From: Actinomycetes bacterium
GTDB taxonomy: Bacteria; Actinomycetota; Actinomycetes; Actinomycetales; Actinomycetaceae
Direction of reading: 5' to 3'
DNA: 64,000 nucleotides
Assembly: GCA_023426345.1 (NCBI GenBank)
Contig: JAFAAX010000155.1
Location: 1 to 64,000, forward strand
Shown: positions 51,023 through 58,729 of the stretch, in pieces
Numbering within the stretch: the first letter of the stretch is position 1
Layout: each line of letters starts with the position of its first letter
Notes under the pieces: model-generated
Database searches by the model: none
What the model was told of the DNA's origin: nothing
The model's input: the letters and a program-made list of their open reading frames with translations, nothing else
Made by a program: the position numbers and the translations under genes

Positions 51023-52060
51023 GTGACCGACCGCGCCCCTCGAGCCGCCCATACGCCCGACCCAGGCCCCGGCCCCGGGCCGGCGGCGGACTCCACGCCA
51101 CCCAGGGCGGGGTCCGCGGACCCCGCCGCGCTGGCCCTCGGCCTCTCCTGCTACGTCATCTGGGGGCTCTTCCCCCTCTACTTCCGGTTGCTCCAGCCGG
51201 CGGGCGCCCTGGAGGTCATCGTGCACCGGGCGTGGTGGGGACTGGTCGCGTGCCTGGTGGTCACCGTCGCGCGCCGCCGCCTGCCCCGGCTCCGGGCGGC
51301 GCTGCGCGATCGCCGGCTGGTCGTCCGCCTGGCCCTCGCGGGCGCGCTCATCGTCGTCAACTGGACGACCTACGTCTACGCCGTCCAGGCGGGGCACACG
51401 GTCGACGCCGCTCTCGGCTACTTCATCAACCCTCTGGTCACGGTGATGCTCGGCCTCATCGTCTTGCGGGAGAGGATCTCGACCGCCCAGAAGGCCGCCG
51501 TGGGCCTGGGAGCCGCGGCGGTCGTCGTCATGGTCGTCGGCCTGGGCCGACTGCCCTGGGTGTCGCTCACCCTCGCGTTCTCCTTCGGGCTGTACTCGCT
51601 GGTGAAGAAGGGCGCGGCGTCCCGCGTCGACGCCGTGGAGGGCATGGCGATCGAGACAGGCGCCGTCGCGCCCGCGCTCCTGATCTACGAGGCCGTCCTG
51701 GCCGCGCACGGCGCGACCTCGTTCCAGGCCCTGGCGGACGGCTCGGGCGCGGCGGCGCCCGGCGGATGGCAGGGCCACCTGGCTCTGCTCGTCGGAGCCG
51801 GCGTCCTCACGATGATTCCGCTGGTGCTGTTCGCCCGAGCCGCGCGCGGTCTGCCGCTGGGCGTGATGGGGCTCCTCCAGTACATCACCCCCGTCATGCA
51901 GTTGGTCGTCGGGTTGGTCGTCTTCCACGAGACCATGGAGCCCGTCCGGCGGGTGGGAACGGGCATCGTGTGGTGCGCGCTGCTGCTCCTCGGGGCCGAC
52001 GGCGTGCTCGGCGTCCGCCGCGCGCGGAGGCGCGGAGACGGTCGCCCGACCGCGCCGTGA
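51023..52060 (+). CDS. rarD: RarD-type EamA family transporter
   Basis: 345 residues with about ten membrane segments. LGLSCYVIWGLFPLYFRLL, IVVNWTTYVYAV and LGYFINPLVTVMLGL are RarD hallmarks. RarD proteins are drug/metabolite-superfamily carriers, named for a chloramphenicol-sensitivity phenotype. The first 35 residues are Pro/Ala-rich. GTG at 51023 lies 6 nt after TAGCCT (51011-51016), another leaderless candidate. Confidence 0.92.
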   Translation: MTDRAPRAAHTPDPGPGPGPAADSTPPRAGSADPAALALGLSCYVIWGLFPLYFRLLQPAGALEVIVHRAWWGLVACLVVTVARRRLPRLRAALRDRRLVVRLALAGALIVVNWTTYVYAVQAGHTVDAALGYFINPLVTVMLGLIVLRERISTAQKAAVGLGAAAVVVMVVGLGRLPWVSLTLAFSFGLYSLVKKGAASRVDAVEGMAIETGAVAPALLIYEAVLAAHGATSFQALADGSGAAAPGGWQGHLALLVGAGVLTMIPLVLFARAARGLPLGVMGLLQYITPVMQLVVGLVVFHETMEPVRRVGTGIVWCALLLLGADGVLGVRRARRRGDGRPTAP

Positions 52061-52284
52061 CCCGGCACGCCCCGTCCCGTCGCGCCGCGTCCCGCCCCGC
52101 CCCGTCACGCCGCGCCGCGCCGCGCTCGACCGTGCCGCACCCGACCGCGCCACGACCCGCTGCAAACATTGCTTGGCAGACCTCTGACTGTTCCATGACC
52201 GCGCGGCCGACGCGGCCCGTCTACCGCCTCACACCGCTGTGAGCACCGCGAACACGGCGCGCACCGGGTCCTAGGCTGGGGGTC

Positions 52285-53652
52285 GTGCCCTCCCCCGTCA
52301 CCAGCGCAGCCGTGTCCGAGTCAGTCCTTCCCCTCCCCGCCCCTGGCGCCGCCGAGTCCGTGACGCCGCCCCTGGAGGCGCCGGCCACCGAGACGCCGCA
52401 GCGGACCCCTCTCAGTCGCAACCCGGCGTTCACGCACCTGTGGGCGGGCGAGACCGCCAGCCAATTCGGTTTCCAGGTCGCAGCCCTGGCCACGAGCGCC
52501 GTCGCGATCACGGTGCTGGGCGCCTCCGAGGGCCAAATCGGCGCTCTCAACGCACTGCAGACCGTTGCCTTCCTGCTCATCGGGCTGCCGGCGGGCGCAT
52601 GGGTCGACCGGTGGCGCAAACGCCGCACGATGATCGCCGCGGACCTGGTGCGCGTCGCGGCCTTGGCGTCGATCCCTGTCGCCTGGGCGCTGGGCGGCCT
52701 CACCATCTGGCAGCTGATGGCCGTCGCCGCGATCCTGGGCTTCGCCACCGTCTTCTTCGATGTCTCCTATCAGTCATTCGTGCCCTCCATCGTCAGCCAC
52801 GACCAGATCGGCCCGGCCAACGGCCGGATGGAGGCCTCCTTCCAGGTGGCCCGCGTCGGCGGACCGGGGCTGGCCGGCTGGCTGCTCGGCATCGTCGCGG
52901 CCCCCGTGGCCTATCTGCTGACGGCCGCCACCTACGCGGCCAGCGCGATCGCGATCTGGCGCATCCCGGGGCGCGAGCCCCGCCCTCCTCGGCCCGATGA
53001 CACCGCCCTGTGGCACCAGGTCCGCGAGGGCATCGACTACGTCCGCGGCGAGCGGCTGCTCGGCCCGCTGTTCCTCTGCATCTCCGCCGCGGCGCTCACC
53101 GGCCAGGGCGTCCAGACGCTGTTGCCCCTGCTCGCCCTGCGCAATCTCGGGATGTCGGCGACCGCGCTGGGCACGCTGTTGTCGCTGGGCGCCATCGGCG
53201 GCATCGCCGGCGCGATGGCTCAGTCGCGGGTCGTCCGCCGCCTGGGCGAGGGCCACACCATCGTGCTCACGAACGTCGTCGGCACGATCGCCCAGTTCGG
53301 GCTGCCGCTGGCGGTCGTGGTGCCGCGCGCGGACGCCGCGATGGTGCTGGTGGCGTCGAACCTGGTGAGTTCCTTCTTCATCACGATCTACAACATCACC
53401 CAGATGAGCCTACGCCAGCGGATCTGCCCGCCCGAGCTGCTCGGCCGCCTCAACGCGACGTTCCGCTTCGCGGTGTGGGGCGTCATGCCGATCGGGGCGC
53501 TCCTGGCCGGGATCGCCGCCACGCACCTGGGCACAGTGGCCGCTCTCGTGCTGTTCGTCGGCGGCACCGTCGTGGCGGGCCTGTCCATGGCGCTGACTCC
53601 GGTGGCGCGCCGCAACCGCATCGGAGCTCCTGCGCTGATCGGCGCCGCCTGA
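52285..53652 (+). CDS. MFS transporter (EntS/TetA-like exporter)
   Basis: 455 residues, 12 predicted membrane segments. PAGAWVDRWRKRRTMI is the MFS loop 2-3 motif, and FVPSIVSHDQIGPANGRME is typical of the enterobactin-exporter/macrolide-efflux branch. The likely role is drug or siderophore export. The polar N-terminal 45 residues are Pro/Thr-rich. GTG at 52285 is 7 nt after TAGGCT (52272-52277). Confidence 0.9.
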   Translation: MPSPVTSAAVSESVLPLPAPGAAESVTPPLEAPATETPQRTPLSRNPAFTHLWAGETASQFGFQVAALATSAVAITVLGASEGQIGALNALQTVAFLLIGLPAGAWVDRWRKRRTMIAADLVRVAALASIPVAWALGGLTIWQLMAVAAILGFATVFFDVSYQSFVPSIVSHDQIGPANGRMEASFQVARVGGPGLAGWLLGIVAAPVAYLLTAATYAASAIAIWRIPGREPRPPRPDDTALWHQVREGIDYVRGERLLGPLFLCISAAALTGQGVQTLLPLLALRNLGMSATALGTLLSLGAIGGIAGAMAQSRVVRRLGEGHTIVLTNVVGTIAQFGLPLAVVVPRADAAMVLVASNLVSSFFITIYNITQMSLRQRICPPELLGRLNATFRFAVWGVMPIGALLAGIAATHLGTVAALVLFVGGTVVAGLSMALTPVARRNRIGAPALIGAA

Positions 53653-54153
53653 CCGCGTGCCCGGCGGGAATCGCGTTCCGCCGCAGTCGTGCCGGTGGCC
53701 ACTCCCTCTCATCAACGAGGGCGACGCACGGCGACGTGTCAAGCCGGTCAGAGGCCGGGTACGCGGCGGCGGAGAACCCAGAGCGGTTCGATACCGGTCA
53801 TGTCGCGTGTCGAGGTGCGCGACGGGTCGCCGCGCTCTCGGGTCGGCGCTGAGGTGCCGCACGACCGCATCGACGCTGACGACGGGGGCCGACTACACCA
53901 AATGGTCTCGTCACATGAGGCGACGCGCTTTGTGGAAACGATCGCGACCTGTGTCAATGCCGAACGCCTCTTCCGACTGAGTCCGACCATTTGGTGTAGT
54001 CCCATCATCACCGCAGGCGGGGACCAGCGCCTCGTGAGGTGGAAGGACCACACAGGCTTCTCATCGTCGAGACCGGTAGATATGGCGCCGACATCAGCAG
54101 GCGGACGGCCGGAACCCGGTGACACCCCGCCCGGCATGTGATGAGGTACAGGA
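53653..54153. other. Intergenic region holding a MITE-like element
   Basis: About 500 bp without a gene. It contains CATCAACGAGGGCGACGC (53710-53727), a half copy of the palindromic element, and the 111-bp inverted-repeat element at 53891-54001. The rest shows nothing recognisable. Confidence 0.6.
53891..54001. mobile_element. 111-bp element with perfect 17-bp terminal inverted repeats (MITE-like)
   Basis: GACTACACCAAATGGTC (53891-53907) and GACCATTTGGTGTAGTC (53985-54001) are exact inverted repeats around 77 bp. The ends are lower in GC than the surroundings. There is no open reading frame. It looks like a transposase-less miniature element or a structured RNA. No clear target-site duplication is visible. 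Confidence 0.5.
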
Positions 54154-56352
54154 GTGAGTAGTGACGAACGCCCGGAGACGGCCGGGACGCCGCCCCACCC
54201 GGGACGGCACTCGACTCCTGCCGCGAGCGCCGACACGGACGCCACGCCGCGCGGGGGCCGGACCATCAGTCCGGCAACCGATCCGGCCGCCACCCCGGCA
54301 ACCGGCTCGAACACCGCCCCGGCCGCTCCGCACACCGCCCCGGCCGCCCCGCACACCGCCCCACCCACCGATCCGGATCTCCTGGCGGCGACCGGGCCGG
54401 ACACCGCCGCCTCCGAACTGGAGGCCCTGGCCGACCGACGCCCGGACTTGCGCGCCCGAATCGCGATGAACCCGTCGGCCCCCGCGCCTCTGCTCGCCCG
54501 GCTGGCGTTCCTCGGCGACCCGGAGGTCCATCGCGCTCTGCGCCGCCGGGCCGGAGTGGACGTCGAGGCAGCCGCCGACCGCGGAGCCGGCCCACAGCCG
54601 GCCGTCGAGGACTCCGCGGCGCCGACCACCTGGACCTTCACCGTTCCTCCGGCTCCCGGACCCGCTGTCGACGCCCACGCGGGAGACGCCGCAGGCGCGG
54701 CCGCCGCAGATACCGCGACCGACGTCGGCCTGCTGTCCGACCGCCTTCCCCGCGTCGACGCCTCCGCCATGAGGATGACCGCACCGCGATGGGTGCGCGA
54801 ACGGACGGCGGCGCCGCCCTCGTCGTCGATGTCAGCGGGTCCCCCGCCGATCGCGCTGCCGAGTCCGGGGCCGTCCGAGGGAAGGCCCCGGCCGCGGGCA
54901 CGCCGCGCCCTGGCCGCCCTGGGCGCGGCGGCCCTCGCCACGATCACCGTCGCGAGCGCCTGGGCGCCGGTGGAGGGCGCCGACGGGAACGGGCTGGTCG
55001 CGCCGTCGTCGGCGTGGGCGCGCGGGGGGCACCAGGCCTGGTCCGTCCCCGGCACGCTGGAGAACGGGTACAACACGTTGACGGTCTCGCCGTCCGGGGA
55101 CCGCGTGGCGCGCATCCACGTGCCCGAGGACGGCATGCAGATGGACGTCTCCACGTACACGATGGCAGCAGACGGCGCGCGCCTCCTCTGGTCCGGGACC
55201 GTACCGCGCCCCGGAGACGCCACGGGGGACCCGCAGATCCTCACGGCCTGGGTCGCCTCCTCGTGGTGGGGCGACCGCCTGGTGGTGGGCACGCAGGTCG
55301 TCGACCCCGAGGCGGGCACTGTCTCCGCCGGGCCGTGGGGAGATGCCAACACGGCATCGGTGTCGGTGTCCGGAGGGACCTGGGCGGTGGCCTGCACGGC
55401 CGAGTCGACCTGCACCGCGTGGGACGCCGACGGCGCCGCCCGGTGGACCCGGCATCTGGACGGCTCGCCCTTGGACGGCGGCGCCGTCGAGGACGGCCGA
55501 TGGTGGACGGCCCTGCAGAGCCGGACGGACTCCTCGGCGCCCGGCGCGCAGATCCTCGATCTCGCCACGGGCGACGCCCGCGACGTCCGCCTCACCGGCG
55601 CACGCGCCACGGACGGCGGCGACGAGGCCGACGCCATCCCCTCCGACGCCATCCCCTCCGACGCCGAGCTGGCGCGCTGGGGCGTGTACGTCATGCCGGA
55701 GAGGAACGGGTGGCTGGCCCAGGGCATCTCGCCCTCCGGCGACCAGATCGCCTACCAGGCGCTCACACCGTCCGGAGAGCCCACGGGACCCCTCGTCCTT
55801 CCCCCGCCGGAAGCGTGGTGGTCCGGCATGTCGGCGTGGGCGGTGACCCCTGGCGGGCCGCAGACCGCCGAGGACCTCCTCGCCTCGCTGGTCGCGGGCG
55901 GGGACCGCTTGCGCGACCGCGAGCGCCAGGGCGCAGTCGTCGGACGCCTGGGCACGGCGCCATGCACGACGATGACGGTGGGCCGGCGGACCGTGCCGTT
56001 CCCCGATGAGCTGGCCTCCTGGTCGGCTCCGGCCGACGCGTTCGGGGGCCCCGCCGCGGCCGCTGCCGCAGCAACCGCCGCCGCTGACCCGTCCGATCCG
56101 TCCGAGAGCGGCGATGCCGCCGCCTGCGCCGGCACCTACGGGGTGTTCTCCGCCTCCGCGGACGGATCCGTCGTCACCAGCTTCTTCGCCTTCCAGTCGG
56201 GGCTCCTGCCCCGCATGGCCGCCCTGGACGTGAGGGGCGGACACTTCACCTGGGTGTCGGACGAACTGACGGACGTCTCACTGGCCCGACCCGACCTGGT
56301 CGTCGCGATGACGGGCACCGGCGAGCTGGTCGGCTACGCGCCGGGCCCCTGA
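54154..56352 (+). CDS. LRV-domain membrane-anchored protein with beta-propeller-like region
   Basis: 732 residues. A Pro/Thr/Ala-rich N-terminus (1-90) precedes an LRV/ARM-like segment (LEALADRRPDLRARIAMNPS, about 90-130) and a long linker. One membrane helix follows (ALAALGAAALATITVASAWA, about 255-275), then an extracytoplasmic region with repeats like TVSPSGDRVARIHV and GDGARLL-type blades. Function unknown; actinobacterial proteins of this type often sit beside DUF4282 proteins, as here. GTG at 54154 has GATGAGG upstream. GPPSSSMSAGPPP in the linker is encoded by a REP-like core (54808-54830). Confidence 0.75.
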   Translation: MSSDERPETAGTPPHPGRHSTPAASADTDATPRGGRTISPATDPAATPATGSNTAPAAPHTAPAAPHTAPPTDPDLLAATGPDTAASELEALADRRPDLRARIAMNPSAPAPLLARLAFLGDPEVHRALRRRAGVDVEAAADRGAGPQPAVEDSAAPTTWTFTVPPAPGPAVDAHAGDAAGAAAADTATDVGLLSDRLPRVDASAMRMTAPRWVRERTAAPPSSSMSAGPPPIALPSPGPSEGRPRPRARRALAALGAAALATITVASAWAPVEGADGNGLVAPSSAWARGGHQAWSVPGTLENGYNTLTVSPSGDRVARIHVPEDGMQMDVSTYTMAADGARLLWSGTVPRPGDATGDPQILTAWVASSWWGDRLVVGTQVVDPEAGTVSAGPWGDANTASVSVSGGTWAVACTAESTCTAWDADGAARWTRHLDGSPLDGGAVEDGRWWTALQSRTDSSAPGAQILDLATGDARDVRLTGARATDGGDEADAIPSDAIPSDAELARWGVYVMPERNGWLAQGISPSGDQIAYQALTPSGEPTGPLVLPPPEAWWSGMSAWAVTPGGPQTAEDLLASLVAGGDRLRDRERQGAVVGRLGTAPCTTMTVGRRTVPFPDELASWSAPADAFGGPAAAAAAATAAADPSDPSESGDAAACAGTYGVFSASADGSVVTSFFAFQSGLLPRMAALDVRGGHFTWVSDELTDVSLARPDLVVAMTGTGELVGYAPGP

Positions 56353-56378
56353 GCGCCGCCGCGCCCGGCGGGCTCATC

Positions 56379-56828
56379 TCAGCGGCGCTCGTCCTCCCCC
56401 ACGGTCCGCCGGTGGAGATCCAGGACCACCACGACCACCTCCAGCAGGATCCGCACACCGGCCGCCACCAGGAACCAGCAGGCCAGGGGCAGTCCGATGC
56501 CCAGGACGATGCGGACGAGCCCTTCCACCGCCTCCCCGTACCGCAGGGCGTCGACGCCGGCCTGAACCTGTCGGACGATCGCCGTCAGCGCCGCGATGCC
56601 CGCGACCACCAACACCGTGAGGTCCACGGGGCGCAGCAGGCGCGGGGTGACGAGCTCCGTGAACCGCGTATCCGCGAGCGCGCGGGCGATCCCCGCACCG
56701 CGCCAGCGGGCCGCCGGCGCCCCCTCCTGCGGCCTTTCGGGCCCAAAGGGGCCCTCGTCGGCCGTCGCCCAGTCATCCGCCATCTCCGCCGCCCTTCGTC
56801 GTCGGCCATTGTCCCCCATCGCCTCCAT
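56379..56828 (-). CDS. DUF4282 family membrane protein
   Basis: Up to 149 residues. Two membrane helices (LTVLVVAGIAALTAIVRQV and VLGIGLPLACWFLVAAGVRI), a conserved amphipathic segment between them and a charged C-terminus fit DUF4282. The start is uncertain: ATG at 56828, 56819 and 56783 are all possible, and the first lies inside a palindromic element. It converges on the LRV gene, with 26 bp between stops. Confidence 0.75.
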   Translation of the reverse strand: MEAMGDNGRRRRAAEMADDWATADEGPFGPERPQEGAPAARWRGAGIARALADTRFTELVTPRLLRPVDLTVLVVAGIAALTAIVRQVQAGVDALRYGEAVEGLVRIVLGIGLPLACWFLVAAGVRILLEVVVVVLDLHRRTVGEDERR

Positions 56829-56890
56829 CGACGAGGGCGACGCCCCCAGCGAACCTGTCCTCCCACGAGCGGGGCCGCCCTCGTCGATGG
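56825..56890. repeat. REP-like element, best copy (15-bp perfect inverted ends)
   Basis: CCATCGACGAGGGCG (56825-56839) and CGCCCTCGTCGATGG (56876-56890) are exact complements around 36 bp, with inner GGGGCC/GACGCCCC asymmetry. Two degenerate family B repeats (56889-56923) follow it. It lies between DUF4282 and dnaB. Confidence 0.9.
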
Positions 56891-56925
56891 GCGAGCCTCA
56901 CAATCACACTGGGCAAGCCTCGGCG

Positions 56926-58311
56926 TCAGGAGGCCTGCGCCGCCGGCGCCTCTGCGCGCGCGCCCCCGTAGCCGGGCTCCTCGCGGCCCGTGTAGTTGGC
57001 GAAGCGGGCCATGTGGCCCTGGAAGAGGGTCTTGATGATCGCGGTCTCCCCGTTGCGGTGCTTGGCGACGATGATGTCGGCCTCGCCGGGGCGGTCCTCC
57101 GCGTTGTAGTACTCCGGACGGTGGAGCAGCATGATGACGTCGGCGTCCTGCTCGAGCGACCCGGACTCGCGCAGGTCGGCCATCATCGGCTTCTTGTCGG
57201 TGCGCTGCTCGGGACCGCGGTTCAGCTGGGCGACGGCCACGACGGGCACCTCGATCTCCTTGGCGAGCAGCTTGAGCTGGCGGGAGAACTCCGAGACCTC
57301 CTGCTGGCGCGACTCGACCTGGCGCCCGGAGCTCATGAGCTGGAGGTAGTCGACGACGACCAGGCCCAGGTCGTGCTGCTGCTTGAGGCGGCGGCACTTC
57401 GCGCGGATCTCCGTCATCGCCATGTTCGGGGAGTCGTCGATGAACAGCGGCGCCTCGGACACCCGCGAGGTGGTCTCGGAGACCTTGCGCCAGTCCTGGC
57501 TGGTCATCTCCCCGGAGCGCATCTTCGTGAGGAACACCCCGGACTCCGCGGACAGCAGGCGCATCGCGATCTCCGAGCGCGACATCTCCAGGCTGAAGAT
57601 CACGGCGCACGTGTCGTGGTGGATGGCGGCCGAGCGGCAGAAGTCCAGCGCCAGCGTGGACTTCCCCATGGCGGGGCGCGCCGCGACGATGATCATCTGG
57701 CCGGGATGGAGGCCCTGGGTGAGACGGTCGAGGTCGGCGAAGTCCGTGGGCACCCCGTTGAGCTTGTCCTTGTTGCGCTCGATGTCCTCCAGCTCGTCGA
57801 GGATGGACTCCGAGATCTCGCTCATCGGGATGTAGTCGGCGCTGGCCCGGCGCTCCCCCACCGCGAAGATCTCCTGGGAGGCCTGGTCGACGATCTGGTC
57901 GACGTCCCCGCCGGCGTCCGCATAGCCCAGCTGCACGATGCGGGTGCCGGCCGTCACCAGGGACCGCAGGAGCGAGCGCTCGCGCACGATGCGCGCGTAG
58001 TAGCCCGCGTTGGCGGGCGTCGGGACGGAGGCGATGAGCGTGTGGAGATAGGGCGCCCCGCCCACGCGCTGGAGCTCGCCGCGACGCTGGAGCTCGGCCG
58101 CCACGGTGACCGCGTCGGCCGGCTCGCCGCGCCCGGAGAGGTTGATGATGACGTCGTGGATGATCTCGTGGGCGGGCTTGTAGTAGTCCGAGCCCCTGAT
58201 CTCCTCGGCGACGTCGTTGATGGCCTCCTTCGACAGCATCATCGAGCCCAGCACCGACACCTCCGCCTCCAGGTCCTGGGGAGGGGTGCGGTCGAACTCG
58301 TCGGACGCCAT
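56926..58311 (-). CDS. dnaB: Replicative DNA helicase
   Basis: 461 residues. The N-terminal LEAEVSVLGSMMLSKEAIND primase-binding domain precedes a RecA-like motor with Walker A ARPAMGKSTLAL, LVVVDYLQLM (Walker B), QLNRGPEQR and SLEQDADVIMLLHR. No intein interrupts it. ATG at 58311 (MASDEFDRTPPQDLEAEV) is chosen by family length and AGGCAGGGATC upstream. It is not contiguous with rplI as in many genomes: it is on the opposite strand, with the MATE and peptide-kinase genes between them. Confidence 0.97.
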   Translation of the reverse strand: MASDEFDRTPPQDLEAEVSVLGSMMLSKEAINDVAEEIRGSDYYKPAHEIIHDVIINLSGRGEPADAVTVAAELQRRGELQRVGGAPYLHTLIASVPTPANAGYYARIVRERSLLRSLVTAGTRIVQLGYADAGGDVDQIVDQASQEIFAVGERRASADYIPMSEISESILDELEDIERNKDKLNGVPTDFADLDRLTQGLHPGQMIIVAARPAMGKSTLALDFCRSAAIHHDTCAVIFSLEMSRSEIAMRLLSAESGVFLTKMRSGEMTSQDWRKVSETTSRVSEAPLFIDDSPNMAMTEIRAKCRRLKQQHDLGLVVVDYLQLMSSGRQVESRQQEVSEFSRQLKLLAKEIEVPVVAVAQLNRGPEQRTDKKPMMADLRESGSLEQDADVIMLLHRPEYYNAEDRPGEADIIVAKHRNGETAIIKTLFQGHMARFANYTGREEPGYGGARAEAPAAQAS

Positions 58312-58729
58312 CGGGGGATCCCTGCCTTTCACCGGTCTCGGGCGGATCGCGCACCCGCGACGAGGGCGTCCCGGGTGTGTCTGGGCGGCGGGGCTCCGAC
58401 AGGACCGGGATTCTCCCGGGCACCCGCGCGCGTGCGCTCGCGCTGGTCCCCACATGCAGGGGAACCGCGCGCACACGTGAGCGTAGACGCCCCCGCGTGC
58501 ATATGGGGACTCTCGACCCCCGCTTCATGTGGACAGTGTGTGGACAACCGAGGATCCGGTTGTGGACACAGCGGCGTGTCCTCCACACCCCCTGTGGACA
58601 ATAGCGGTGCTTGAGGATTCGCGTGGGCACGACCAGAATCGGACGAACGGCGGAATTCCGCCCTCCGCCAGACCTCACATGTCCACAGGACTGTGCACAG
58701 CATGTGGACGAGAAATGGGAGCCGAATCA
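58312..58729. other. dnaB/MATE divergent intergenic region with DnaA-box-like cluster
   Basis: About 420 bp. The dnaB side carries a partial palindromic core (CGACGAGGGCG near 58359-58369). The MATE side carries six TGTGGACA-type motifs between 58528 and 58711. No gene is evident, although an N-terminal extension of the MATE frame crosses it. Confidence 0.6.
58528..58711. promoter_or_regulatory. Cluster of DnaA-box-like sites
   Basis: TGTGGACAA, the exact complement of the actinobacterial DnaA box TTGTCCACA, occurs at 58539-58547 and 58593-58601. One-mismatch versions are at 58528 (TGTGGACAG), 58561 (TGTGGACAC), 58680 (TGTCCACAG, opposite strand) and 58703 (TGTGGACGA). A CTGTGCACAG palindrome lies at 58691-58700. 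Six sites in 184 bp are far more than chance would give. Confidence 0.6.

Noticed and set aside
50171..52165. 664-residue minus-strand open frame
   Set aside because: It overlaps RarD and the small hypothetical gene with low-complexity composition, so it is a shadow frame.
56926..58311. Intein or intron in dnaB
   Set aside because: DnaB is a frequent intein host, but the motor motifs here are continuous and total length is normal.
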